Source: Leptobrachium leishanense (Eukaryota > Chordata > Amphibia > Anura > Megophryidae). From it: a stretch of DNA of 64,000 nt. A program made the translations under genes and the position numbers. The notes under the pieces were generated by a model. That model did no database searches. It had not been told where the DNA came from and was given only the letters and a program-made list of their open reading frames with translations. The stretch lies in the NCBI GenBank assembly GCA_009667805.1, contig CM019075.1, positions 18,535,615 to 18,599,614 on the forward strand. The letters are read 5' to 3'. The stretch's first letter is position 1. Every line of letters starts with the position of its first letter. This document shows, piece after piece, positions 45,443-56,009 of the stretch.

Positions 45443-46565
45443 TTCTAGGGTATCCCTTAGTGCTTTTCCGATGTGACGTCCCTGCTTCCGTTGACACTTG
45501 ACAACCTGCAAATATTTGAAATATATCATGTGGTCATGGTGGCTTGAGTGTCCCTTTTTTTTAAAATAAATAAATACATTTTCCCCTCAATTACTGAAGT
45601 TTGAAGAAACTGCAGGGCCACTTAATTGTGTTATTCCAAAAACATGGAATAAATGTAGGGTAAATCCCATGAACAGGGAATTTCGGAGTGTTCCCGGAGG
45701 GAATATAGTGCAAGTCGGTGGTTAAAGATTTCAATTTGTACTTATTTTCAGTTTTTGCTATTTTAGCCTAAAATTCTTTATTTTTTTTATTTTTAATCAA
45801 TTAATAAAAATACATATTTTGGCAATATTTTCAAAGTGTACATGTATATATTTATACGTCGAGTGTGTGTGCGGGGCCGTGTTTGATGGGAGTCGTGCAA
45901 GTGTAGACAGGTGTTCTTGGTGTGATGATTTAACTCTAAACCTCATTTGCATTGACGTTTTTACATAGGAAAGTTCCCTGGCTTCTGGTAATTCCAGAAT
46001 TGAGCCCTTTGGAAGTGGAATATGTGGCTGAGATATCTGGAGTATAGAGCATTAAATATTCTCCTCTGAGCTGGGAGACGTATCCCCTTAACCCCTTCAC
46101 TGCTGAGCCATTTCACATCTTTCAAAAAAACATTTTTCTTTATTTTTATTATTATTGTTATTATTTTTTTCTTTACTTTAAACATGGCCAGGTTTGGTAT
46201 CATTGAAAAGGTCATGCTCTGGCCTTTCTAATGATGCCAAACATGACTCTGCTAGCTGAAAACAGTTGGGAGATATTGAGGTTCAAAGGAACCCCCATCT
46301 CCACCCCTATCTTTCCTTAGGAGTCAATGAGGAAGTTCCCCACACGTCTAGTCCACATCTAATTGGCTCTTGCTGGCATGAATATTACATTTTTTTTAAA
46401 CACCTTCTTGGGGATCTTTTGAACCCCCCCCCCCCCACATACCAAACTAGAGTTTTTGTAATTAAATAATATTTGGATATTCCTCCTCACAATGGAAGGG
46501 TGCTGTTTTTGTGGTCGGGAGAAATTTCTAAATATTCTATTACACTATAAAATCCTATAAAAGCT
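45443..46565. other. No gene seen
   Basis: A/T-rich intronic or intergenic DNA. CTTAACCCCTTCACTGCTGAG near 46087 resembles the start of a TTAA MITE, without a partner end. Confidence 0.4.
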
Positions 46566-46702
46566 CAGGGGTGAGACAACCTTGGCCCTCACAGGTGTTT
46601 TTGAACAAAGCATCCCATGATGCTCAACTACTTGTTAGGTTGTCAGAGCCTAATGGAAACCATAGTTTGAAAACATCTGTGTGGGCCAAGGTTCCTGACC
46701 TA
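46566..46702. mobile_element. Palindromic hAT MITE
   Basis: CAGGGGTGAGACAACCTTGG to GGCCAAGGTTCCTGACC, with the usual CATCCCATGATGC inside. Confidence 0.75.
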
Positions 46703-46764
46703 GCTTGACAGGTTTGCCTGACTAATTGTGGGCTTGTGACCTACTCAATCCACTGACACCTGGT

Positions 46765-46895
46765 TTTCCATACCTGCCTCCCCCCAGGTGCTGCTGGCTT
46801 ACAATTCCCAGAATTAGTTGAATGCAACAGGTGACCAGAGGGTCATGGGAGTTGTAGTTGAGCAACATCAAGGGTGCTGGAGTTTGACATTCCTG
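46765..46895. mobile_element. Palindromic hAT MITE, left end eroded
   Basis: CCCCAGGTGCTGCTGG, ACAATTCCCAGAATTAG, GGGAGTTGTAGTTGAGC and GGAGTTTGACATTCCTG in family order. The left tip is not recognisable. Confidence 0.6.
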
Positions 46896-46914
46896 ATCTA
46901 ACCTCTCTCTAGAC

Positions 46915-47051
46915 CAGGGATGCCCAAACTCCAGCCCCCTAGATGTACCTGAACTACAACCCCCATGCTTCTCCATTCATCTAATGGAGTCTGAAATTTC
47001 TGGGAGTTGTAATTCAGGAACATCTGGGGGGCCGGAGTTTGGAGATCCCTG
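46915..47051. mobile_element. Palindromic hAT MITE
   Basis: CAGGGATGCCCAAACTCC to GGAGTTTGGAGATCCCTG, with flanks CTCTAGAC and CCCTAGAC (7 of 8). It contains AACTACAACCCCCATGC. Confidence 0.88.
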
Positions 47052-47340
47052 CCCTAGACAATCAAAGGTAGCTACAGTAGCCAAACTGGGGAACCTAATA
47101 GAGTAGGAGGATTGTTTCCAAATTGAAGACTATGCCCTGATTATTTTTTATTATATCTTTGTGTGGTTTAGTAAGGTTAAATATAAAGCTTTCCCATAGA
47201 AATACTACTTCCTGTCATTTGCCTTCAATGTCTGACGGTTTATTGTTTCTCCCCTTCACTTTTACTGTTTCCTGATGTAAAGAAAAAGATTTGTCCCGTG
47301 ATTTGCAATAATTGTCTTTTTTGACAATAAGTGTGCTTGG

Positions 47341-47755
47341 GTAAGACACCTATCGGCTACGGAGTCCAGTGGTAACGTCTTTGTCCTTCGACCATGGAGA
47401 AGCAAGTCAAAATACCATTCAGCCCATCCCTCCAATTAATTGTGGAGAAGCAAGTCTCGACTTTACGAGAAGCGGGCTCAACCTAACCACCAGGTCACTG
47501 ATCTACAATCATGGAAAGACGACTCGATCCCACTCAGAAGACGCCACCAGCGAGTGTCCTTGGGCAAGGCACCTAATGATATGGATGCGCCTACCTCACA
47601 AAATACTCGTACGTCTCATAGATTGTAAGTTCCCTTGGGAACAGGGACCCCCTGAATCAGGTCATCATCCATGTGTGGTATTCCAATGTATCAACTTGTA
47701 AAGCGCTGCGGAATTTCTGGCACTATATATAAATAAAGGATAATAATAATCATAG
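47341..47755 (+). mobile_element. SINE with L2-type tail
   Basis: The body includes CCTTGGGCAAGGCACCTAATG, AGATTGTAAGTTCCCTTGGG, and a tail TTGTAAAGCGCTGCGGAAT, CACTATATATAAATAAAGG ending in ATAAT repeats. These are the standard core and tail strings of vertebrate SINEs mobilised by L2-type LINEs. The head (GTCCAGTGGTAACGTC) resembles a tRNA-derived promoter, but a good B box is lacking. An internal duplication (GGAGAAGCAAGTC at 47396 and 47444) is present. Confidence 0.65.
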
Positions 47756-49596
47756 GTGTTTTTTTTGCATCCATAGGTTTGTCAAGGCCAAACACCGTTG
47801 CGTTCTGGTAAACAGGCCTGACTAAAGGCATATTCCAAAGGGTATGAGTTTTCCTTCTGCTCAGTCTCTCCGGCTCTTTATCTAAGGCAGTGACATGATA
47901 AAGCGGCTCAACGGGCTTGGAATTTGCAGATTTGTAAACTCGCAAACAGGGAGGGTTGCTAAGGCTCTGAAGAAGCAGTACACAAAGTTATCTCCGCGTC
48001 GTAAGAGCTGAGATCACCTTGAAAATATTTCTTGCCGAATCTCACTTGTGCATAGTTGTGGGTATTTTGGATTCTTGCTCTCCGCACCCATGAATGGTCC
48101 CATTAATGACCTTTTTTTAAAATCTATTTTTATGTATGTATATATATATATACGTCTGGATATTTTTCTGGCTTTTTAATAACTGTGGCATAAGAATATT
48201 CATTTTCTGTCTCAAATTTTTTTAAATTGTAATAATCCCTAAAATAGAAGGTTTTCTTCACTAACCACCATAGCTTCATAAAAGTTCACAAACGTTATTC
48301 TTGCATAAAAGGAGTCAACAGTGCCTTTCTTGCATTGATTGTCGTTCCGCCATGCATATACTTGAGAGGGGGGGAGCCCCGCACACTAGCACGAGTCTGG
48401 AAAGCGGGATAAGTTGGTATTGGAGAGCGTAGATGGGACAGAAGGGGAACCCCATAACATCTGAAGAGCGTACCGGGCTAATAAAGAAAGGTATTGTGTA
48501 AGGACATCTTCGTGTTTTCTGGAAGCACTTTGAGTGGAGACTTGAGAGATTTTTAGAGTGGCGATTGTCATTGAGCTTTGATACAAACGTAAGAACAAGA
48601 CTGACCAAAAAGATCTATTCTTGGGCAAGGGGTTGGGGTCAACAATAATGTTTTAAGAATGGTTGAGGTAAAATGAAACATGCAGTCTGCAAAGGTATCC
48701 ATTGGGCACCTTGGGTAATACAGCTATAAGGGGAGATACTAGGGATGCCTCGAATGTTCAGGCTGAATCATCCTGAGAAGTGTTTGCTTTAATAGGTTAA
48801 TCAAGGTCAAGGCAACAAAGCAAACCAGTGGCAACCTTTCCCTCCATCCTGAGAACACTGAGGAACTACAGAGCTGGGCCTCAATATAAGGTTGCCCGAT
48901 TATCTACGGAGAATCCTAGGGCCTTCGTTTGGGCTAGAGAAGCTGTGTCATCCTTTTGACGGTCACTATAAGGCCATCACTGACCGATCGGCTAGCCTGA
49001 AATAGCTAAATCATTGAAAATGGACCATGTTATTGGGGAAGGATTGGCCTTTGCCACAGAGCATATTGTACTTGATCGAGGTGCATCTGATCCTCAAGAA
49101 TCTCAGAGAATGGTTCAACTTGATTGCGTGCAACGTGCTCTGTGGCAAGGAAAAACTGCCTCAACAACATCATGGTCAATGTTCCCTTTCTCTCACATAA
49201 TGATCTTCTTTCTGTGGTAACTTCCACCTTCAGATAATGTTATCCTTTTATACCTATTCCGATTGGCCCTGTCATTTTGGGCATACTAATGTAGCGATAA
49301 CCCAGCATAATTTGAGGAAAATATGCTGGTAAGACTTTGACAGGTTGAAGGTCTCCATGAATTCTGTGATTATTTCCTCTTGACCTATTTACAAGGTCTT
49401 CTTGTACATGACTGTGCTCGAAGAGCCACCACTTGAGTATGGTCCTCCTGCTGTGCCCACAATGATTGCTGAAACTACATCGTCTCAATTTCTGTTTCTG
49501 AAAGGGGAGATCATCTCTCTTTTCTCATTAATATACACTGTAGATCCAAATATGTTAATCTAGCCATGGAGGCTGTCAGCTAGGAAACATTGCCGC
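47756..49596. other. No gene seen
   Basis: Ordinary DNA with short frames. CCTTTGCCACAGAGCA (49049) and TGCTCTGTGGCAAGG (49136) form an imperfect inverted repeat spanning about 100 bases, perhaps an old MITE. Confidence 0.4.
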
Positions 49597-49773
49597 TAGG
49601 GATGCACCGATACCACTTTTTTAAGGCCGAGTACCGATACTTTTTAAAAGTACTCACCGATACCGAGTACTGATACTTTAATTTTATGTCATGTGAACAC
49701 TTTCCAATAAGAACAGACCTCATATAAAAATGCCCCCAGCTCACATGTATATATCCCCCCCCCCCGAGATATA

Positions 49774-50649
49774 CAGGGTTATTCAAATAGAATGAACCGA
49801 TTTCTTTACGCAATATTTTATTAAGGAAAAGTAATACAAAATTACTCAACGTGACCACCATCTGCAGCACGGGCGTATCAGCAGATCACGATCCACTGAG
49901 TTGATCGCTGTTGTTATTCGATGTTTAAAGTCTTGTTGAAAAATGAATCGGCACAGTCAATCATCACAGTGTGCGTATTTGGGGAACAGAGCACCCACAT
50001 GAAACAGTTGAGCACAAAAGAGATTCCCCTAAGGTGACCGTCTCCCGTGCTGTGTCTCAGAACAAGGTTTATGGTCCCTTTTTCTTTAAAGGAAACACTG
50101 TTACAGGACAAACCCATCTTGATATGCTCCAAAACGTGCTCTTCACTTCACTGCAAGCAGAGTCACATGACTTAATTTTTCAACAAGATGGAGCAACCAT
50201 TGGCACCTAATGGTTCGAGCTTTTTTAAATGAAAAAGTGCCCCAGTGATGGATTGGTCAGAAGGGGGCCAATGACCTTGCTCTTTGTGCTTGGCCTGCGA
50301 GATCCCCAGACCTCAATGTGTGTGTTTTTTTTTTTTTTATCTTGTGGGGCTATGTAAAAGATCGCGTTTAAGTTCCACCGTTACCCACTAACCTCGATAA
50401 CCTTAAACATCGAATAACAACAGTGATCAACTCAGTGGAACGTGATATGCTGATATGCACCTGGGAGGAATTCTCTTCTCGCATTGATGTTGCCCGTGCT
50501 GCAGATTGTGGTCCCATTGAACACTTGTAAGACAGGAAATAAAAGGTGATTGTGAGTATAATACTTGGGACTTGGATGGAGTTTTGTATTACTTTTCCTT
50601 AATAAAATATTGCGTAAAGAAATCGGTTCATTCTTTTTGAATAACCCTG
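49774..50649 (+). mobile_element. Rearranged mariner-like element
   Basis: CAGGGTTATTCAAATAGAAT at 49774 and its complement ending at 50649. Inverted repeats run over 70 bases (CGATTTCTTTACGCAATATT). TA precedes the left end; the right flank is TG. The left part (about 49850-49925) is an inverted copy of the transposase C-terminal coding region, so the element folds back on itself. It sits inside the hAT element at 49597. Confidence 0.85.
49930..50530 (+). pseudogene. Mariner/IS630-like transposase, C-terminal relic
   Basis: Reads RIWGTEHPHETVEHKRDSPK, VSQNKVYGPFFFKGNTVTGQ, TSLQAESHDLIFQQDGA (second catalytic Asp), then after breaks CAWPARSPDLN, LKHRITTVINSVERDM and DVARAADCGPIEHL. This is the type in which the catalytic core follows a GTVNHHNxRIWG segment. 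The N-terminal DNA-binding part and first Asp are missing, and a T run at about 50325-50338 disrupts the DLN region. Confidence 0.82.
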
Positions 50650-50675
50650 TGTATGTGTATATATATATATATATC

Positions 50676-50800
50676 AGAATGCCCCCAGCACACATGGCGA
50701 TTGCCCCCAGCACACATGGCGATTGCCCCCAGCACACATGGATATTGCCCCCAGCTCTCATGGATATTGCCCCCAGCTCTCATGGATATTGCCTCCAGCT
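50676..50800. repeat. 24-bp minisatellite
   Basis: Five units of GCCCCCAGCACACATGGCGA or GCCCCCAGCTCTCATGGATA type. The same unit is massively expanded at 54765-55935. Confidence 0.9.
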
Positions 50801-51256
50801 GCACATACACAAACACACTGGCACACACACAGACCCCAGACCAGACTTGGGGCGCTGTCCTAATGCTCTATCGGCATTCGGACAGGCCCCTGCTGCTCAT
50901 CGCATTCATACTTACCTTCCACAAGCGCCGCCGGCAAAGTCTTCGCTCATGCGCTCGTTGGAAATCCCCCAGCCGCGATCACGTGGGAGTTCGCGAGATC
51001 GAGGCTGAGGGCTTTCCAATGAGCGGACGCGTGAAAACTTTGCTGGCGGCGCTCATGGAAGGTAAGTATGAACGCGATGAGCTGCAGGGGCCTGTCCGAA
51101 TGCCGATAGAGCATTCAGGCAGCCGCCCCAGCCCCTCGGATGCCGGCAAGCCAGCGCAATGCAAGCTTCCGTTATCGGGGCACTGCACGAGTACCAAGTA
51201 CTCCTGCAGTACCCGGTATCGGCACCGATACTAGTATCGGTATCGGTGCAACCCTA

Positions 51257-52446
51257 GTTGCTGCTTGTCTAGGAGTATAATGGCGAGTTATAACCTACTT
51301 CTTATACCCTACTTTTATTCCCCTACCTCCTTGCTCAGTATTCAATATTCTTTCCTATATTAAAAAAATCCATGGATGTATTTGTGAATGATATCAAGAC
51401 TTCAAAAATCTATATCAACCATAGCAGCAAACTGCAAACGTAACACCATCTTCCCTGTCTACAGGCAGGGACAATAGTGCTGCCAAGACCTGTGACCGAG
51501 AAACGAGAATTGGAATTAATGACCTTCAACTCTAAGACAGTTGGTTAGAAATGTCCCACATTTTTCACACGTATCTAAGGCAAGCTCGTCGGCCGCGAAT
51601 GTTCAAATACAGCCAATGCCAAATTCAAAATGGCCGCCACGTGCCAAAGACTGCTAGCTTCTTCCCCAAAAATATAATTTTGGTTTCCGTTTCACGCGTT
51701 TGGGATTTTGAATTGATCTGTCCGAACTAGCATTGTGTGCTTATTCTTCAGCTGGCATGAATGTGCGTTTAAAAAAAAGTAAAAAAAAAAAGTAAGTAGG
51801 TCAGACTCCGCAGACATACACCAAATGAAATCTGGGTCATACAAATTGCCTCTGGCTTGTCACAAAATATTTGATAGAAAAGCTGGCTTGTATGTGTGCC
51901 AACCGGTTACCCATCCTTAATTCTGCATTTGCTACTTGAACTATCCCTGAGATTTTTCTTATTTTTTTTTTTTTTATGCTTTTGGTTGTTTTTTTTTATT
52001 ATTTTACTTGTTTCCCTTTTCTGGGAATTAAGCTTGGAAGTTTTAGTTGATATTTTTTTTTGTGTAAGTTTTTGTAAATGATTGTGTATTAATTATTCAG
52101 TTAATAATAAAAAGGTTCACTAAGTGAGCGAGTTCACTCGGTCTTTGATTTGTGAACCTGTTATTTATCAAACAGATAAAAAAAATAATTATAAAACTCC
52201 ATTAAAATGATTACCGTATCTAGCAAGTTTTACAACTTTTAAGTATTCTGATATAATTTAAAGGGGACACTAATTTAAAGGGAGAAAAAAGAGGAGGGGC
52301 ATAAAGGGTTAATAGGGAAAGCCTTTTTTTTTTTTTTTTTCTTCTCCCATGTCCTAATCATGGAAGAAATACACAGCTATACGTTTTGGATTACTGTAAG
52401 ATGATCCGAAAACCAAGTATATAACAGTGTGTGTCTGTTCCTAAAG
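51257..52446. other. Intron of the candidate gene, no exon supported
   Basis: A/T-rich. A CCCTGTCTACAG acceptor at 51464 precedes a 24-codon open stretch without a donor, which I reject. The last 20 bases are the pyrimidine-rich acceptor of the next exon. Confidence 0.4.
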
Positions 52447-52852
52447 GAAGCCGTACCTGTCTGAGACTGCATCACTGCTCCATTCGGATGCAATAAACTC
52501 TATATCTGCAGAAAGCAATTTGCCAAGCCTGAGCTGTCATCAGCTGATCACAACGGATGAAATCAAGAGATTAATGGCTCTACTGAAAGAGGAGCAAAGG
52601 AGAAATGATAAGTCGGAGAGCGAATGTCAGACAAAATCACATGGTCAAAAGCCAACCACGAAGGGAATGAATATCACAAACATTAACAGCCATCTACACA
52701 AACCACACAATGGGATTTATAGCCTAGAAACAAAAGCGTCATTATCTGAATTCTGCCTTGCTAAGTGTAACATGGGATCAATGTCAGATTTAGCTGATGG
52801 CGCCAATGGAGGTGGCCAAGCAAAAAAAAAAAAAACGACTGCTTTGACTTAG
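52447..52852 (+). CDS. Candidate terminal coding exon of an unrecognised gene
   Basis: Follows GTGTGTCTGTTCCTAAAG, a plausible 3' splice site. The first G completes the codon begun at 33965; then an open frame of 134 codons runs to TAG (52850-52852). It reads KPYLSETASLLHSD, then a helical charged stretch TTDEIKRLMALLKEEQRRND, then a Ser/Asn/Lys-rich part and a four-lysine run encoded by 13 A. Its composition is low in CpG, unlike the nearby repeats. I do not recognise the family; a faint likeness to part of CCDC66 is too weak to use. The MITE at 52852 begins at the stop codon, and an AATAAA lies at 53363. A retrocopy fragment is possible. Confidence 0.45.
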
Positions 52853-53270
52853 GCTGGGGTCAGACCAGCGCACTTTTAACGTGCGTTCTGGCGCACATAA
52901 TTACGGCTACACTAGCAGCAGATGACGGGCAATGACGGCCAATATACGATGTACGGCCGCACAAAAGTCCGGCCGTGCAACGCAAGTGGAATTTGAACGC
53001 ATTTTTCTGAGAACGCTGAACCGCTTGTACTGAGTGCGCAGCTGCGGCATAGCGGCGTGTTTGCGTGATTAGGAGATGTCAGACGCTGCTAATGTCCAGC
53101 CTACATAACGTCCAGACGCAAAAAGAGTTTTATTGACGATCCGTACAAAATCACGCCCGAAAATGCGCGTCGTCTGACCGTTTTTGCGCATTCCGTGAAA
53201 AAATACGTCAATGCGTTCGGACGCACTTTTTCACGTTCGCGGGGAAAAATGCTTTCGTCTGACCCTAGCC
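52852..53270. mobile_element. CpG-rich Harbinger-type MITE, copy C
   Basis: GGCTGGGGTCAGACCAGCGC to CGTCTGACCCTAGCC, 419 bp, with TTA duplicated on both sides (52849-52851, 53271-53273). It is very close to copy B. Its left duplication forms part of the TAG that ends the candidate exon. Confidence 0.9.
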
Positions 53271-53362
53271 TTAGAGCAAAATTTACCATTAAGGGGGAAA
53301 AAAATCAACAAATGAAGATATGATCTTCATCGAAATATGTAAAGATTTATTTTGTTTTTACA

Positions 53363-53368
53363 AATAAA
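53363..53368 (+). promoter_or_regulatory. Possible poly(A) signal
   Basis: AATAAA about 510 bases after the candidate stop codon, or about 90 without the MITE. No strong GT-rich element is obvious downstream, so this is only a candidate. Confidence 0.3.
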
Positions 53369-53542
53369 ATGTAAAATTAACAAGGCGTCATCCGACCTAC
53401 CAACCGATACATGTGACAAACACCCTTTTTGTGCAATTGCACAACAAAGCCCAGAGAGAGACACTCCAACAGAAAATGAAGGGTGTGCCAGGCCAACTTG
53501 GTTGGAAATCCCTATAGTAGACATGGCCATTAAAAAGATTTA

Positions 53543-53725
53543 CAGGGTTATTCAGAGAAAGGTGAAAACCAGGAGAACTGGTGGGAGAAGAGAACAATCT
53601 AGACCAAATAGCTGATTTGGAAAGTGAGATAAATGAGAGAATTTTTTCTGGTTTGTCTATTTTGGCCTAGAATTTTCACTTCTCCAGTCATTCTCCTGAG
53701 TTTCACCTTTCTTTGAATAGACCTG
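53543..53725. mobile_element. Mariner-type MITE, copy 3
   Basis: CAGGGTTATTCAGAGAAAGG to CACCTTTCTTTGAATAGACCTG, with TA to the left. Same family as 27866 and 41781. Confidence 0.8.
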
Positions 53726-54163
53726 TTAAAGTAGTAGTTGGCAAAATATATTTTGTGGACTCTTTCCCATGTCTTTGAAATAAAATTTGACACCATCTCT
53801 GTCCTTGTCTCTCTAAACAGAAAAGGTGCTGACAGAGTAGAGTGGGCCACACAATTTCTTCGAATTTTTTGGGGTTCCCCTTTTTTTAACATGGCAGCCC
53901 AGGCTCCTTATGATCTCCTCTTGACCCAATTTTAATCTTGAAAGCTGACCTTGATGCCTTACAAATATTTAACTGCACTAGGTATGGGTGTCCCCCTTCA
54001 CCTTTCTTATTTATGCTCGTTTTTCTGCATATATTGATGTGATATGTATGGTGCCCCCAGAGGAAGTTTAAATCCAGTACACCTCATAGTTTCGGGTGGA
54101 TGGATACCCGATAAAACTAAAGATAAATACCCAAATGCTATTTCATGGTTGGAGGTTTTAGAA

Positions 54164-54302
54164 CAAGAGTCAACAACCTTGGCTCTTCAGATGTTTCATA
54201 ACAGCTTCTTTTAGAGGCTCATCCAACTTAATGATTGTCTGAGCCTCATGGGAGATGTTCCAAAACTGTCTGTGGGACTAAGAATGCGGATCCTTGCTCT
54301 TG
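54164..54302. mobile_element. Palindromic hAT MITE, diverged
   Basis: CAAGAGTCAACAACCTTGGC at the left and GGATCCTTGCTCTTG at the right, with CCTCATGGGAGATGTTCC inside. Confidence 0.6.
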
Positions 54303-54764
54303 AAGATGTGAGCTTGACTACAATAGATAAATTTTTCCGTTATTGGGGATATTCAATATACTAAAGTAGAAATAGGGCAGTCCTCATACCATTGTACACA
54401 GGGGTCAAGTCCTGGGAAAAAAAGTGAGGGAACTCACCCACGAAATTCCACAACCCCTATTACCTGAAGAAAAAATATATATATCATGAGTATAGCAGTA
54501 CGTGGTGATACCATTTTTATTGGGTTAACATTACATTTAAAAGACAAGCTTTCAAGAGTGTAAACTGGAAACTATACTGATCAGTGAAAGGTATCACTAC
54601 ATATAGGTATACTCGTGATTTTGGCAACTGGACTAACGCGTTTTATATATAATCTATATATCACATACATATATATATATATTTCTATCCAGGCACAGAC
54701 CCCCAATAATAATATACACAGCACTGAGCCTCCAGAATAATATACACAGCACTGGTTATATGGA
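54303..54764. other. No gene; repeat pieces
   Basis: CAGGGGTCAAGTCCTGGGAA (54399) recurs at 39190. GGTGATACCATTTTTATTGG and GACAAGCTTTCAAGAGTG (54515-54565) are common amphibian repeat strings. On the minus strand CTGATCA and GAAAGCTTGTC lie in hammerhead order, but stem II is not convincing. Confidence 0.45.
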
Positions 54765-55935
54765 TATATTTGCCCCCAGCTCCCATAGATATATTTGCCC
54801 CAGCTCATATGGGTATATGTTGCACCCAGCTCACATGGATATATTTGCCCCAGCTCATATGGGTATATATTGCTCCAGCTCACATGGATATATTTTCCCC
54901 AGTTCACATGGATATAATTGCCCCAGCTCATGGATATTGCCCCAGCTCTCATGGATATGCCCCAGCTCTCATGGATATGTCCCCAGCTCTCATGGATATG
55001 TCCCCAGCTCTCATGCATATGTCCCCAGCTCTCATGGATATGTCCCCTGCTCTCATGGATATGTCCCCTGCTCTCATGGATATGTCCCCTGCTCTCATGG
55101 ATATGTCCCCTGCTCTCATGGATAATGCCCCAGCTCTCATTGATAATGCCCCAGCTCTCCTGGATATTGCCCCAGCTCTCATGGATATGTCCCCTGCTCT
55201 CATGGATATGTCCCCTGCTCTCATGGATATGTCCCCTGCTCTCATGGATAATGCCCCAGCTCTCATTGATAATGCCCCAGCTCTAATGGATATGCCCCAG
55301 GTTTCATGTATAATGCCCCAGCCCTCTTGGATATGCCCCAACTCTCATGGATAATGCCCCAGCTCTCATGGATAATGCCCCAGGTCTCATGGATATGCCC
55401 CCCAGCTCTCATGGATATGCCCCAGGTCTCATGGATATGCCCCCCAGCTCCCATGGATATGCCCCAAGTCTCATGGAAATGCCCTAGCTTTTATGGATAA
55501 TGCCCCAGCTCTCATGGATATGCCCCCCAGGTCTCATGGATATGCCCCCCAGGTCTCATGGATATGCCCCCCAGGTCTCATGGCTATGCCCCAGCTCCCA
55601 TGGCTATGCCCCAGCTCCCATGGCTATGCCCCAGCTCCCATGGCTATGCCACAGCTCCCATGGATATGCCCCAGCTCTCGTGGATAATGCCCCAGCTCTC
55701 GTGGATATGCCCCCCAGGTCTCATGGATATGCCCCCCAGGTCTCATGGATAAGCCCCCCAGGTCTCATGCATAAGCCCCCCAGGTCTCATGGATATGCCC
55801 CCCCAGCTGTCATGGATATGCCCCCCAGCTGTCATGGATATGCCCCCCAGCTGTCATGGATATGCCCCAGGTCTCATGGATATGCCCCAGGTCTCATGGA
55901 TAATGTCACAGCTCTCATGAATATTATTGCCCCCA
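54765..55935. repeat. Large 20-24 bp minisatellite
   Basis: About 55 units around GCCCCAGCTCTCATGGATAT, with sub-blocks of variants (GTCCCCTGCTC, CCCCCAGGTCTC, AGCTCCCATGGCT). Long frames over it on both strands, such as SWICPQL or MRAGDIS repeats, are not genes. Confidence 0.96.
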
Positions 55936-56009
55936 GCAGCTCAGCTCACCTCTCTGTGGGCCCGAAACGATGCAGGCCGCCGCCGCACATTGCAGGTTTA
56001 AAAGTAACA

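Larger units (their letters stand above)
49597..51256. mobile_element. hAT element, TAGGGATGCACCGATA ends
   Basis: TAGGGATGCACCGATACC at the left and GGTATCGGTGCAACCCTA at the right, with flanks ATTGCCGC and GTTGCTGC (6 of 8). Inside are a mariner-like element (49774-50649), a 24-bp minisatellite (50676-50800) and an inverted pair (CGCTCATGCGCTCGTTGGAA; CCAATGAGCGGACGCGTGAA). No hAT transposase remains. A relative is at 62108-62743. Confidence 0.85.

Noticed and set aside
47350..47400. Possible functional tRNA gene
   Set aside because: No intact B box or cloverleaf. It is the head of a SINE. I saw no convincing tRNA or rRNA gene in the window.
51465..51535. Open stretch after CCCTGTCTACAG
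   Set aside because: Only 24 codons, no donor and no recognisable protein.
55950..55990. GC-rich CCGCCGCCGC segment as a CpG-island promoter
   Set aside because: Very short, sandwiched between a minisatellite and a LINE end, with no exon nearby.
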